Assembly (NCBI GenBank): GCA_029780855.1
Contig: JAKOXV010000024.1
Span: 1-43,274, forward strand
DNA: 43,274 bases
Direction: 5' to 3'
Source of the DNA: a bacterium
GTDB lineage: Bacteria > Patescibacteriota > Saccharimonadia > Saccharimonadales > JAUPVS01
The notes under the pieces were generated by a model. That model saw only the letters and a list, made by a program, of their open reading frames with translations, ran no database searches and was not told the DNA's origin. The translations under genes were made by a program, and so were the position numbers. Shown here piece by piece: positions 17,917-27,098 of this stretch (position 1 is its first letter; each line of letters begins with the position of its first letter).

Positions 17917-19575
17917 CTAGAAAGAGTTGCGGATATGGGAAAAGCTATAGTCCCAATCGGCATTGGCTTTTTTATGGGGATTGAATATATCCTCCGGATC
18001 AAATATTGCTTTGGTCTCGCGGAAGAGCTTGACGATGTGCTTTCCGTACATCTGTTCTAACCATGGCCCGCGGACTAATCCATCGTTATGCTCACCAGAA
18101 AGGGAACCGTGGTATTTCAGAACCAGATCATTTACTTCTTTCATAGCTGGTGTAAGTTTTGCCCGTTCTTTGGGGTCTTCCAGCTTCATGAGCGGTATAA
18201 CATGAAAGTTCCCGTCACCCATATGACCGGCAACGGTGGCCATAAGCTTATACTTATTGATAACTGTGCGTAGTTTGGGCAAGAACTCCGGAAGATACCG
18301 AAGAGGTACTACCAGATCATCAATAAACGGAGCAGTGTGCTTATCTTTGACTTTTTTCCGTAACAAGTTAAAACTTTCACGGCGCATGATTCGGAACTTC
18401 CAGGCTTTTTCTTCCGTATTATCACCCTCAAGTGCTTCCAGGTGAAAATGTTTGAGATCATTCTGCATCGCATCTATCTTTCGGTCTACTTCCTCCTGAC
18501 TTGCACCGGTAAACTCTATCAACAGAATGAGTTTGGGTACGCCCCTAAATAACACCAGTGCATCAGGAATAAGCTGAAGACCAAGCTTGATAAGTTTTTT
18601 CCAGCCCAAAGTCTTGTGAAAGTAAAAGAAGAACTTAATCGATAAATTGAGGGTATAGTTATCAAACGATTCAAAGGTAGCCGGCTTATGCTCCATCACG
18701 GTGTTAATAACGTCACCAAGTCCATCAATAGATTTCATGAAAGCTACCAGCACGCCTGAATATTTCTTGTCCGCAACTAATTTGAAATCTATATCCGTTA
18801 CCAACCCTAGCGTACCTTGCGACCCGACGATCAATTGCGTAAGGTCAAAGATGCCGGTTTCCCGGTCCCAAACGTTCCACAGATTGTATCCTGTTGAATT
18901 CTTACTGACGTCTGGCTTAGCTTTCTTAATCTCATCATAATTATCTTCAATCAAGGTAAAGATCTTTTTATAGAGCTTGCCCTCATAATCCTTCTGGGCC
19001 ATTTTCTTAATTAGTTCCCGACGATTGAGTGGTTTGACGACATACTCGTGACCATCGGCAAAAACAACTTTCAACTGATTAATGAACTTCTCGGTTTTCC
19101 CGTATTCTAATGATTTCTCTCCACCGGAATTGTTCGCGACCATTCCACCAACCGTACATAGCTCCCGGCTGGCAGGAAAACTTGGTAACAACGCATGATG
19201 CTTCAGGGTCTGAGGTTCAAAATCCCGATAATACACCCCTGGCTGAACCCGAGCACGGTGGGCATTCACATAAGAAATAGTTTTGAAATGTTTGGTAAAA
19301 TCAACGATTAGCGAATCATTAATCGCTCCCCCAGACATATCGGTACCAGCACTGCGAGCGGTGAGCGACAGCTGGCGCTCCTTTTTCTTGGCTTGTGCGG
19401 TCATAGAAACGAGTAGCTGGACATCAGTAGAATCTTTTGGCGCCACAATAGCCTGTGGCTTAAGTTCAAACATTGAAGCATCGTGGCTATAAAAATCTAA
19501 GCTTGCCTCATCGGTGTCAATTTCACCCTTAAACCCATTTTGTTTTAGTTTTAGTAGCAATTCATCCATTCCCAT
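17917..19575 (-). CDS. FAD-binding oxidoreductase, D-lactate/glycolate dehydrogenase (GlcD/Dld) type
   Basis: About 552 residues. The N-terminal PCMH/FAD-binding-4 domain contains VGGMVANNSGGEKSLEYG and GSQGTLGLVTDIDFKL. The C-terminal FAD-oxidase domain contains VAGHMGDGNFHVIPLMKL and SGEHNDGLVRGPWLEQMYG, the metal- and substrate-binding histidines of the family. These enzymes oxidise D-2-hydroxyacids and pass electrons to quinone or another carrier. No ferredoxin-like cysteine domain is fused. I chose the ATG at 19575 (MGMDELLL); an upstream extension to 19644 would overlap the divergent promoter region. It diverges from ndh and lies beside cydA, which fits a role in feeding the bd oxidase. 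Confidence 0.88.
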   Translation of the reverse strand: MGMDELLLKLKQNGFKGEIDTDEASLDFYSHDASMFELKPQAIVAPKDSTDVQLLVSMTAQAKKKERQLSLTARSAGTDMSGGAINDSLIVDFTKHFKTISYVNAHRARVQPGVYYRDFEPQTLKHHALLPSFPASRELCTVGGMVANNSGGEKSLEYGKTEKFINQLKVVFADGHEYVVKPLNRRELIKKMAQKDYEGKLYKKIFTLIEDNYDEIKKAKPDVSKNSTGYNLWNVWDRETGIFDLTQLIVGSQGTLGLVTDIDFKLVADKKYSGVLVAFMKSIDGLGDVINTVMEHKPATFESFDNYTLNLSIKFFFYFHKTLGWKKLIKLGLQLIPDALVLFRGVPKLILLIEFTGASQEEVDRKIDAMQNDLKHFHLEALEGDNTEEKAWKFRIMRRESFNLLRKKVKDKHTAPFIDDLVVPLRYLPEFLPKLRTVINKYKLMATVAGHMGDGNFHVIPLMKLEDPKERAKLTPAMKEVNDLVLKYHGSLSGEHNDGLVRGPWLEQMYGKHIVKLFRETKAIFDPEDIFNPHKKANADWDYSFSHIRNSF

Positions 19576-19662
19576 AAGCTTAACCAATAACGCATTTTGT
19601 ATCAATATTTTGTATACTAGGCCCATATGCATAAGAACAAACATGGATGCTAAGGAGTGCCG

Positions 19663-20841
19663 ATGAGAAAACGGAAAGTTCTAATTCTCGGTGGCGGGTT
19701 TGCCGGTATTAAAGCGGCTCAAGACCTCAGTACGGATAGGCGTTTTGATATCACACTCGTTAGCGAAGAGGATCATTTTAGATTTTATCCGGCCCTATAC
19801 CATACGGCCACGGGGGGTGCTAGAAAACTTTCCCAAATTTCGCTGAGCGAACTTTTTAGTAAAACATCAGTACGAGTGTTGAGGGCTAGGGCAGAGACAG
19901 TCCACCGAACAACCAAAACAGTACACACAAAAGGAGCGGGCACTATTTCGTACGATACGCTCCTCATTGCCCTCGGCATGACGACAAACTATTTTGGAAT
20001 CCCGGGATTAGAGCAGTATTCATATGGCATTAAGTCCGTAGATGAAGCCGAACGATTTAAGAAACATCTGCATGACCAAATACTCAGAGATAAAAAACCC
20101 GATCTGCATTATGTCATTGTTGGTGGAGGTCCTACGGGGGTAGAACTCGCCGGCATGCTCCCGAGCTACCTCTCGCAGATTATGAAACACCATGGAATAA
20201 AACATAAGCGAGCACATGTAGAGCTAATCGAAGCAGCACCACGCATTCTTCCGCGATTACCAAAAGATGTATCCAAGGCAACTGCCAGGCAGCTCCGAAA
20301 ACTCGGAGTTGCGGTACGCACTAATCAAAAAGTTGAAGCCGAGACAGCTGATGCCCTGATGATAAACGGCAAGCCCCTAAAGAGTCATACCGTGGTCTGG
20401 ACAGCTGGAGTAGCCTGCAATTCTTTCTTTTTACAGAATAATTTCACCATGAGTGAACATCATAAGGTTGTAGTTAATAATTATCTGCAGGTGGAAGGAA
20501 ACATATATGTCATGGGGGATAATGCCGATACCCCCTATAGTGGAGTCGCCCAAACTGCACTGTATGATGCCCGGTTTGTGGCACGCAACCTAAAGCTTAT
20601 AGCAAGCGGTCGCCCACCTAAACAGTACAAACCCAAACTTCCGTTGTACGTAACACCCACCGGTCCAGGCTGGGCTACGCTCGTTTGGGGCAAACTTCAC
20701 CTACATGGCTGGCTTGCCGGCGCAGTACGCAAACTTGCTGATTTAATTGCCTACCACGATTACCAACCATGGTGGTCCGCTTCAAAACGCTGGTTAGCCG
20801 AAGAAGCTCACGAAGAACCGTGTTTCATGTGCAATGACTAG
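19663..20841 (+). CDS. ndh: Type II NADH:quinone oxidoreductase (NDH-2)
   Basis: 392 residues, single-subunit flavoprotein. The FAD-binding motif LILGGGFAGIKAA is at residues 6-18 and the NAD-binding motif VIVGGGPTGVELAG near 150. YVMGDNADTPYSGVAQTA is the second flavin-contact motif, where NDH-2 proteins have a conserved quinone-site AQ pair. The C-terminus (about 340-385) is an amphipathic, Trp-rich stretch suited to membrane-surface binding and ends in CFMC. It transfers electrons from NADH to quinone without pumping protons. The ATG at 19663 lies 5 nt after TAAGGAG; a GTG at 19657 overlaps that site and is rejected. A TATACT box is near 19615. Confidence 0.92.
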   Translation: MRKRKVLILGGGFAGIKAAQDLSTDRRFDITLVSEEDHFRFYPALYHTATGGARKLSQISLSELFSKTSVRVLRARAETVHRTTKTVHTKGAGTISYDTLLIALGMTTNYFGIPGLEQYSYGIKSVDEAERFKKHLHDQILRDKKPDLHYVIVGGGPTGVELAGMLPSYLSQIMKHHGIKHKRAHVELIEAAPRILPRLPKDVSKATARQLRKLGVAVRTNQKVEAETADALMINGKPLKSHTVVWTAGVACNSFFLQNNFTMSEHHKVVVNNYLQVEGNIYVMGDNADTPYSGVAQTALYDARFVARNLKLIASGRPPKQYKPKLPLYVTPTGPGWATLVWGKLHLHGWLAGAVRKLADLIAYHDYQPWWSASKRWLAEEAHEEPCFMCND

Positions 20842-20879
20842 TTCAGCGGCCCCTAAGTACTTCATGACATAATGTACGT

Positions 20880-21476
20880 ATGGCCAAACATTTTAGTACC
20901 GAACTTGAATACTGGGTAAACAACACCAAGCACAAAACCATCGCCTCACTCAACGAGTTAGCTGATGAAAAAGGTTTTGCTATTCTTTTTTTACTCTTAA
21001 TGTCGATTCCGGCATTGCCGCTTCCTACCGGCGGCGTAACACATTTGTTTGAACTCATAGTTATGATTATCTGTTTGGAGCTTATCATCGGGAGACGATC
21101 ATTATGGTTACCTAAGAAATGGCAAAAACGGAAACTACCGAAAACCATAGAGACCAAGACTATTCCTTTTTTAATAAAAATTATCCGTTGGTTTGAACGC
21201 TATTCGCGACCTCGACTTGCCGGCTTGCTCAAACATCGCTTATTCTCTCCCATTATTGGCCTGATTGTATTCGGATTTACGCTTGGAGCTTTCTTGGCTC
21301 CACCTTTCTCAGGCTTGGACACGCTGCCTTCTTTAGGCGTCGTTTTCCTTTCTATAGGTCTGATACTGGAAGATACGGCAATTTTGCTCTTTGGGATCTT
21401 GGTCGGTTTATTAGGAGTACTTTTAGAAATCGGGCTCAGTAGCATTATCGTGCATCAGTTATCTCGTTTGTTTTAA
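20880..21476 (+). CDS. ExoD-family membrane protein
   Basis: 198 residues with four or five helices. The block LMSIPALPLPTGGVTHLFEL is the conserved Pro/Gly segment of the ExoD family (named for a Sinorhizobium exopolysaccharide and alkali-tolerance gene), and VFLSIGLILEDTAILLFG is the usual C-terminal segment. The biochemical role of the family is not settled. An extended -10 (TGA-CATAAT, 20868-20873) stands 6 nt before the ATG, so the message is probably leaderless. It follows ndh by 38 nt and has no ribosome site. Confidence 0.85.
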   Translation: MAKHFSTELEYWVNNTKHKTIASLNELADEKGFAILFLLLMSIPALPLPTGGVTHLFELIVMIICLELIIGRRSLWLPKKWQKRKLPKTIETKTIPFLIKIIRWFERYSRPRLAGLLKHRLFSPIIGLIVFGFTLGAFLAPPFSGLDTLPSLGVVFLSIGLILEDTAILLFGILVGLLGVLLEIGLSSIIVHQLSRLF

Positions 21477-21514
21477 TTTTTCTGATATACTTCGTATTAA
21501 GCTAACGTATATAC

Positions 21515-22933
21515 ATGGCAGAAAATACACAAACACCTAACGGTACCGATCCGATCCTGCCGCAGAAACCGCGGAAGGATTTGATTACGCGTACATCTGA
21601 AGCACCTGCTCAGATGCTTGAAAAGACGATCGAAGAAGCTCAAAAAGTAGCTAATAAAGTTCCTGCCACAAAAGCACTTAAAAAGGGTAAAGATTACTGG
21701 CACATGCTAGGACCAGGCTTAACTACCGGAGCGTCTGACGATGATCCATCTGGTATTGCAACTTACTCTCAAACGGGCGCTCAGTTTGGGTTCCAGTTTC
21801 TGTGGCTGTCGGTCGTAACATTCCCACTTATGTCAATCGTACAGGAAATGTGTGCGCGCATCGGCTTAGTAACCGGAAGGGGACTGGCCGGTAATATCCG
21901 TTTACATTTTCCTAAGCGAGTACTTTACTGGAGTGCGCTCCTTCTATTTGCCGCGAATACTTTTAATATTGGGGCTGATTTAGGAGCGATGGCCAAGGGA
22001 GTTCAGCTACTTCTACCAGGATGGAACTTTGCCGTTTTAGTCATCGGTTTTACTCTTTTGAGTTTATTTTTACAGATTTTTACTCCTTACGCCCGGTATG
22101 CTAAATATCTTAAGTGGCTCGCTTTAGTACTTTTTTCATATGTTTTATCGGCATTGCTCGCAAACTTAAATTGGGGTCAGATATTGAAAGAAGGCTTAGT
22201 CCCTAGCATGCAGTTTAATAAAGAACAGCTACTGTTACTTGCCGCAATCCTTGGTACCACCATTTCGCCCTACCTTTTTTTCTGGCAGACCTCTCAAGAA
22301 GTGGAAGAGCAAATCGTACAGGGAAAAACTTCAATTGCACTACGCCGCGAAACATCTCCGGACGATATGAAAAATATGCGTGTAGATGTATGGTCGGGCA
22401 TGCTTCTTTCTAATGTTGTTATGTTCTTCATTATTGCTGCGTGTGGAGCATTACTATTCAAAAACGGAATTACCAATATCACCACCGCGTCACAAGCAGC
22501 AGAAGCACTACGACCTTTTGCCGGCGATTCAGCGTACCTGCTTTTTGCCATCGGAATAATAGGAACCGGCCTACTCGCCATACCAGTACTTGCAGGATCT
22601 AGTTCGTATGCGCTAGCAGAAAGTTTTCGCTGGAGAGGTGGCCTAAACAGCAACCTCAAGCAAGCCCATGCATTTTACGGTGTGATTATTATTTCCATGC
22701 TGGTGGGAATGGGATTGAACTTTGTGGGTCTAGATCCCATCAAAGCGCTAATCTACTCCGCCGTCTCAAACGCGATCGTGGCACCGCTGGTACTTATGCT
22801 AATAGTTCTCCTCAGTAGCAACAAACGGGTAATGGGCGAGTGGGTCAACAAACCATTTGTCACCTTTATGGGATGGACAGTTACTGTAGTAATGCTGCTT
22901 GCTGGCCTCGGTGCCATCTGGTCGCTATTCTAG
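21515..22933 (+). CDS. Nramp-superfamily metal transporter with altered ion-site motifs
   Basis: 472 residues: about 60 hydrophilic N-terminal residues, then eleven helices. The first helix carries TGASDDDPSGIATYSQTGA in place of the classical Nramp motif DPGN. The sixth helix reads GTTISPYLFFWQTSQEVEE, lacking the Met-Pro-His triad that selects transition metals. Both changes resemble the branch of Nramp-related proteins thought to carry larger divalent ions such as Mg2+. A hydrophilic insert of about 35 residues (EEQIVQGKTSIALRRE onward) follows helix six. It converges on the aldo/keto reductase gene and overlaps its end by 9 nt. The superfamily is clear; the ion is inferred. Confidence 0.88.
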   Translation: MAENTQTPNGTDPILPQKPRKDLITRTSEAPAQMLEKTIEEAQKVANKVPATKALKKGKDYWHMLGPGLTTGASDDDPSGIATYSQTGAQFGFQFLWLSVVTFPLMSIVQEMCARIGLVTGRGLAGNIRLHFPKRVLYWSALLLFAANTFNIGADLGAMAKGVQLLLPGWNFAVLVIGFTLLSLFLQIFTPYARYAKYLKWLALVLFSYVLSALLANLNWGQILKEGLVPSMQFNKEQLLLLAAILGTTISPYLFFWQTSQEVEEQIVQGKTSIALRRETSPDDMKNMRVDVWSGMLLSNVVMFFIIAACGALLFKNGITNITTASQAAEALRPFAGDSAYLLFAIGIIGTGLLAIPVLAGSSSYALAESFRWRGGLNSNLKQAHAFYGVIIISMLVGMGLNFVGLDPIKALIYSAVSNAIVAPLVLMLIVLLSSNKRVMGEWVNKPFVTFMGWTVTVVMLLAGLGAIWSLF

Positions 22934-23734
22934 AAATTCAGCTCTGTCATAATGGTATTCTACAAGATGATCAAGAGAGTCGAGCTCTGAATCAGTCAGG
23001 TTGAACATTTGGGCATCCCAGTTTTCCTGAAGGTGTTCAGCACTGGTAGCTTTCGGAATAGGTATAGCTCCGGTGGCTATAGACCAGCGCAATAACACCT
23101 GAGCCGTAGATTTATGATGATTTTCAGCGATCCTTTCTAGCAACGGATAGGAAAGATCGTGCGCTCGAGTAAGTGGGGAATAAGCCATTACTGCTATGTT
23201 GCGTCGCAGGCAGTAGCGAAATAACTGGTTTTGATTCACAAAGGGATTAAACTCAATCTGATTTACCGCCGGACGAACCGTGCCTTCTTCCAACATTTCG
23301 TCCAGGTACTCTATGTCGTAATTACTAACTCCAATACTGCGACAGAGCCCCTGTTTTTGTGCACCCTCCAATCCTTGCCACATATCTATACGATTACCGT
23401 CCATAGGGGGCCAGTGAATGAGTAGCAGATCAACATACTCGAGCTGTAGCTCTTTCAGGTGATCTTGAAGCCGTTCGGTTACACCATGAGGTATCTGAGA
23501 GGGCATCAGTTTGGTGACAATGAAGAGTTCGTTTCGATTTACATCACTGGACTTGATCGCCTCACCAATCTGCCTTGCGTTGTTATACATGACCGCCGTA
23601 TCAATCAAACGGTAGCCAATTTTAAGCGCCCTAGCCACCACCTCTTTTGCCTGGGTGCCTTTGAGCTGGCTTGTCCCCAATCCAATGACCGGCATAGTAT
23701 TACCATCATTTAACGTGACGGTTTCTTTTTTCAT
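22925..23734 (-). CDS. Aldo/keto reductase
   Basis: 269 residues, a single TIM-barrel NADPH-dependent reductase of the AKR5-like bacterial group. The catalytic tetrad is visible: Asp in LIDTAVMYNN with its following Tyr, Lys in FIVTKL, and His in LLLIHWPP. The NADP-site segments SIGVSNY and PIPKATSAEHLQENWDA are present. It reduces aldehydes or ketones; the substrate cannot be told. The ATG has a good ribosome site (GGGAGG, 5 nt spacing). The last codons overlap the convergent Nramp-like gene. Confidence 0.92.
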   Translation of the reverse strand: MKKETVTLNDGNTMPVIGLGTSQLKGTQAKEVVARALKIGYRLIDTAVMYNNARQIGEAIKSSDVNRNELFIVTKLMPSQIPHGVTERLQDHLKELQLEYVDLLLIHWPPMDGNRIDMWQGLEGAQKQGLCRSIGVSNYDIEYLDEMLEEGTVRPAVNQIEFNPFVNQNQLFRYCLRRNIAVMAYSPLTRAHDLSYPLLERIAENHHKSTAQVLLRWSIATGAIPIPKATSAEHLQENWDAQMFNLTDSELDSLDHLVEYHYDRAEFLE

Positions 23735-23916
23735 AAAACCTCCCTGAATCTTTCCATGATACCGCCAACCACTATACGTCCGCTGTAACCCCGTTACTAT
23801 TAGAAAACCCGCACACTACAATACTGTGGATATTTTTGATGTGAAATATTTCGTAGTAAGCATTTCAGGAACGGAGTATGCTGAGGGCGTAACTAATAGG
23901 TAAGGAGGAAGTGGTA

Positions 23917-24252
23917 ATGAATGACAAAGCTAAACTAGTCCTGTTTTCTCTCGCCGGAGCAGCGGCAGGCGTTGCAGCAGGTGTGCTTCTTGCTCCTCAG
24001 AGTGGCAAAAAAACTAGACAGCAAATAGCCAGTACCGCGGAAGAAGCGAGTAGCAGGGCCAAAGATAAAATGCACGAAGGCATGGAAGAAGCAAAAGGAA
24101 AGTTAGACGATAGCCTCAAGCATGCCCAAGAACTACGAAACCAGCTGGCAGAAACTATCCGGCTCAGCAAAGATGAAGCTCAGCAAAAGAAGGAAGATGC
24201 AAAAAACCAGTTTAAAAATCGACTGCGCGAAGCGACCGATGAGGAGGACTAA
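23917..24252 (+). CDS. YtxH-domain stress-related membrane protein
   Basis: 111 residues. One N-terminal helix (LAGAAAGVAAGVLLAPQSG) ends in the APxSGxxTR motif of the YtxH family. A long, highly charged alpha-helical tail (about residues 30-111) resembles coiled-coil or LEA-like proteins. The start is the ATG at 23917, 8 nt after AAGGAGG; a GTG at 23911 is too close to that site. The next gene begins 3 nt after the stop, and its ribosome site lies inside this gene's last codons. Family function is unknown, usually tied to general stress. Confidence 0.85.
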   Translation: MNDKAKLVLFSLAGAAAGVAAGVLLAPQSGKKTRQQIASTAEEASSRAKDKMHEGMEEAKGKLDDSLKHAQELRNQLAETIRLSKDEAQQKKEDAKNQFKNRLREATDEED

Positions 24253-24255
24253 GCT

Positions 24256-24522
24256 ATGAGTATTATTTTATGGATTATATTTGGTGCATTGGTAGGCTGG
24301 ATTGCCTCATTAATCATGAAGACTGATGAAGAACAGGGAATGATAGGCAATATAGTCGTGGGAATTGTCGGTGCGTTTCTTGGTGGATTTATTTCTGGAC
24401 TATTTGGAGGACCATCAGTAACGGGATTCAATCTGGTAAGTATTTTAGTCGCCATTGTGGGCGCCGTAGTATTGCTATTCATTGTTAAGCTTTTCACGGG
24501 GAGAAGTTCATCTTCAATCTAA
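24256..24522 (+). CDS. GlsB/YeaQ/YmgE-family membrane protein
   Basis: 88 residues with three helices, matching the Transgly_assoc family: WIIFGALVGWIASLIMK, a glycine-rich second helix (GIVGAFLGGFISGLFGG) and a third helix near the end. The family is linked to envelope stress in many bacteria, with no known enzymatic activity. It is coupled to the YtxH-like gene upstream, and the pair looks like a small envelope-stress operon. Confidence 0.88.
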   Translation: MSIILWIIFGALVGWIASLIMKTDEEQGMIGNIVVGIVGAFLGGFISGLFGGPSVTGFNLVSILVAIVGAVVLLFIVKLFTGRSSSSI

Positions 24523-24620
24523 AATTGTGCTGATTATCACACGATTGCTGTGAGATATTTCCTAGCAGCCTGCTGCCAACCTATATTAAGCTATAAGCGT
24601 TAATGAGGAGAGGGTAGAAT

Positions 24621-24695
24621 ATGAGAAGATCCGGGGTAAAAACACGAAAGTTATCCAAAGGTGAACTACAATATTTAGCAAGCAATAAACCATAG
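24621..24695 (+). CDS. Possible 24-residue small protein
   Basis: An ATG preceded by AGGAGAGGG opens a 24-residue frame, basic and without a membrane segment (begins MRRSGVKTRKLSKGEL, ends NKP). The ribosome site is the only support. It could be a microprotein, a leader peptide or chance. Confidence 0.25.
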   Translation: MRRSGVKTRKLSKGELQYLASNKP

Positions 24696-24732
24696 CGATG
24701 GTCGACGCTTGTGGTCATGGAGGGGAGGCTAC

Positions 24733-24890
24733 ATGCATACAAATGAAGATAGCGTAGTGGGACCGCCACCATTCGATCCGGCAATGCCGATAAAGTAGCG
24801 GTACCACGCACAGGAGAAGTTTCTTATCCACAAATGCCGAATCCTTACGAGGATGGGACTTACCCAACCGCCAGAGAGGCGGGTACATAG
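24733..24890 (+). pseudogene. Possible small proline-rich gene broken by a frameshift
   Basis: An ATG with a strong ribosome site (AGGGGAGG) starts MHTNEDSVVGPPPFDPAMP and stops at 24798. A frame shifted by -1 around 24789 continues with similar proline-rich composition (DKVAVPRTGEVSYPQMP, then NPYEDGTYPTAREAGT) to a stop at 24890. Together they would give about 52 residues. Either an assembly indel, a real disruption or a programmed shift could explain it; chance is also possible. Confidence 0.3.
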
Positions 24891-24931
24891 AGCAGGGTAT
24901 AGCAGACCAAAATCGTAGGGATTTTTCTATT

Positions 24932-26152
24932 TTATTCGTACCGTAGCGCTTCGATAGGGTCTTTGCGTGCAGCAATTGCGGCCGGCATAACTCCAAAAAT
25001 TATACCGATACACCACGCCGCTCCCGTTGCACCCACAATAACCGGAACGGTAATAACAGGGTGTAGGTTCGTACCGATTCTAATCCCAAAGTTAACGAGC
25101 AGCGCAACTGAAACGCCAACTAGTCCGCCAAAGAAACTGAGTACCGCCGCCTCTACTAAAAATTGATTGAGAATCTGCCGATTCGTCGCGCCGATCGCTT
25201 TTCTGATTCCGATTTCTCGGGTTCGCTCTGTAACCGAAACCAACATTATATTCATAATTCCAATTCCTCCCACGAGTAGAGCGATACCTGCAACCGCCGT
25301 AACTAACTGGGTTATGAGATCGACACTTTGCTGGGCGCTCGCTAAGTTTTGGGCTTGGGTAAGTACCGTAAAATCTTGTTGACCGGCATGTGATACAAAC
25401 AGACGATGATTAATATCCTGAGCAAAGGCATCGGCCTGTTTACTATCCTCCAGCTTCACAATAATGTCGGAAATTGGCACCGGTGCGTCAGCAAGCTGTT
25501 TGCTAACGTTATAGGGAATAAATATAGCTTTGTTGAGGTCTGCACCCGGAAGTAACGTATCGCTCCCAAAATCTTCAAATACTCCCCGTACAATAAAATC
25601 CTGACCACGTAGTTGGAGCGTCCTACCAATAGGTACGTTTTCCTTAAATAATTGTTCGGCAACCGATTTTCCTATAACCACAACCTCACGGTTATTCTCG
25701 CCGGTGCTAAAAAATACCCCGAACTCAACCTTATGCCCGATTGCAGTGGCAAATTCGTCAGTAGTGGCAATAACCGTACTCCCGGGTAATGTTTTGCCGT
25801 CTACCTCAGGAGTTCCACTACCTGCACCAACCGGCACGGCAGCCGAAACTCCTGGAGTTTGTGATACGACTGAAAGATCTTTTTCTGAAAGTGAAGCATT
25901 TCCCTTTGAAAAAACATTATTTGTAGCGAGACTTGGAAGTGGCTGCTCTGCAGGGGCCCCACTTTTAACAATAACCAGATCTTTTCCAAAAGAATTGATC
26001 TGCTTAGATACTTCATTTTTGACACCCTCACCTAAGCTCACCGTAGTAACTACTGATACAATTCCAATAATTATCCCTAGCATTGTCAGAAAACTGCGCC
26101 ACTTGGAGGTACGCAATGAAGCGATGGCAATTTTTACGTCACCTTGCATCAT
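24932..26152 (-). CDS. ABC transporter permease, MacB type
   Basis: 406 residues. It starts with the MacB signature region MQGDVKIAIASLRTSKWRSF and helix one (about 22-43), then a periplasmic-type domain of about 230 residues, then three helices. The coupling motif is VTERTREIGIRKAIGAT. The tail PIEALRYE is normal for the family. The start overlaps the ATPase stop by 4 nt (ATGA), so the two are coupled. Of the three permeases here it is closest to the standard MacB_PCD/FtsX form. The substrate is unknown; peptides, lipoproteins or drugs are the usual cargo. Confidence 0.92.
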   Translation of the reverse strand: MMQGDVKIAIASLRTSKWRSFLTMLGIIIGIVSVVTTVSLGEGVKNEVSKQINSFGKDLVIVKSGAPAEQPLPSLATNNVFSKGNASLSEKDLSVVSQTPGVSAAVPVGAGSGTPEVDGKTLPGSTVIATTDEFATAIGHKVEFGVFFSTGENNREVVVIGKSVAEQLFKENVPIGRTLQLRGQDFIVRGVFEDFGSDTLLPGADLNKAIFIPYNVSKQLADAPVPISDIIVKLEDSKQADAFAQDINHRLFVSHAGQQDFTVLTQAQNLASAQQSVDLITQLVTAVAGIALLVGGIGIMNIMLVSVTERTREIGIRKAIGATNRQILNQFLVEAAVLSFFGGLVGVSVALLVNFGIRIGTNLHPVITVPVIVGATGAAWCIGIIFGVMPAAIAARKDPIEALRYE

Positions 26153-27012
26153 AGCTTTCTGTTCCTTTGCTTTGCCGAGGAGCGCTTTTTGGTAGTTTTA
26201 CGTTTGCGAGTTTTAGGTTGCTTACCAGGCAGAGCGTTCATGAGCGCTGAAACGCCCGCCAGATCATCTTCTTCTGTCTTTTTCTGAACGCTAAAAATAA
26301 ATCGTTTTGCTCGCGCAGGCACTTTGCCGACATCAGTCTGTTCGTCATGCATAATCATGCCATCTTGCATATAGATAACTCGACTAGCGTAGCGAGTGAG
26401 GTTCGGGTTGTGTGTTACAAGTAAAATAGTGTTGCCGCTCTTATGGATATCACTCAGCAGTTCCATAACTAGCAAGCTTGCGGCGGTATCGAGGTTGCCG
26501 GTTGGTTCATCGGCGATAATGACATCCGGATTATTGACGAGCGCTCGGGCAATGGCTACCCGTTGCATCTGTCCACCACTCAGTTGTCGAGGAAAATAGT
26601 ACTCTCGATCTTCCAGTCCGACACGCTCCATAACAACGCTTGCTTGCTTCAATCTCCGACCATGCAGCATGCCTTTGTACGCAAGCGGTAGAGCGACATT
26701 TTCTAACGCCGTGAGCTTAGGCAAAAGATTAAAGGACTGGAATACAAAACCGATTTTATCTCGACGTATTTTGGCCTGGCGTGAAGCGCGCAAACGGGCG
26801 ACTGAGCGGCTGTTAAAGTTGTACTGCCCATGCGTCGGTCGATCTAGCATGCCGATTATATTCATCAGCGTAGATTTACCGGAACCGCTTGGTCCCATAA
26901 TTGCCACAAACTCTCCTTTTTCTATAGAAATGGAAATTTCATCCAAAGCTACGGTTGTGGCATCGCCGAAGCCGTACAGTTTACTGACGTCTTTCAATTC
27001 AATAATTGGCAT
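26149..27012 (-). CDS. ABC transporter ATP-binding protein, MacB type, with a basic tail
   Basis: 287 residues from the ATG at 27012 (MPIIELKDVSKLYGFG). An upstream extension to 27051 is unlikely because a TACACT box with an upstream TTGTGC lies there, giving an almost leaderless transcript. It has Walker A MGPSGSGKST, signature QLSGGQMQRVAIARA and Walker B VIIADEPTGNLDTA. After residue 240 the protein gains a very basic tail (KTRKRKTTKKRSSAKQR) that is not part of the nucleotide-binding fold and might touch the membrane or RNA. It is first in a two-gene operon with the permease. Confidence 0.92.
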   Translation of the reverse strand: MPIIELKDVSKLYGFGDATTVALDEISISIEKGEFVAIMGPSGSGKSTLMNIIGMLDRPTHGQYNFNSRSVARLRASRQAKIRRDKIGFVFQSFNLLPKLTALENVALPLAYKGMLHGRRLKQASVVMERVGLEDREYYFPRQLSGGQMQRVAIARALVNNPDVIIADEPTGNLDTAASLLVMELLSDIHKSGNTILLVTHNPNLTRYASRVIYMQDGMIMHDEQTDVGKVPARAKRFIFSVQKKTEEDDLAGVSALMNALPGKQPKTRKRKTTKKRSSAKQRNRKL

Positions 27013-27098
27013 ACTTTGTCTAGTGTACCTCTGATCCAACAGATTGCACAAGGTGTTTTTGTAGTAAAATTTCAGTTATAATGGTCGGGTTACACTGA

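Larger units (their letters stand above)
24523..24931. other. 409-bp intergenic stretch with two short ribosome-site-led reading frames
   Basis: Between the GlsB-like gene and the end of the ABC permease gene there is no long reading frame. It holds two very short frames with good ribosome sites (listed separately), a weak hairpin at about 24535-24556 (TCACA/TGTGA arms) after the GlsB-like gene, and an A/T-rich end. No tRNA, repeat or strong terminator was found. Confidence 0.5.
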
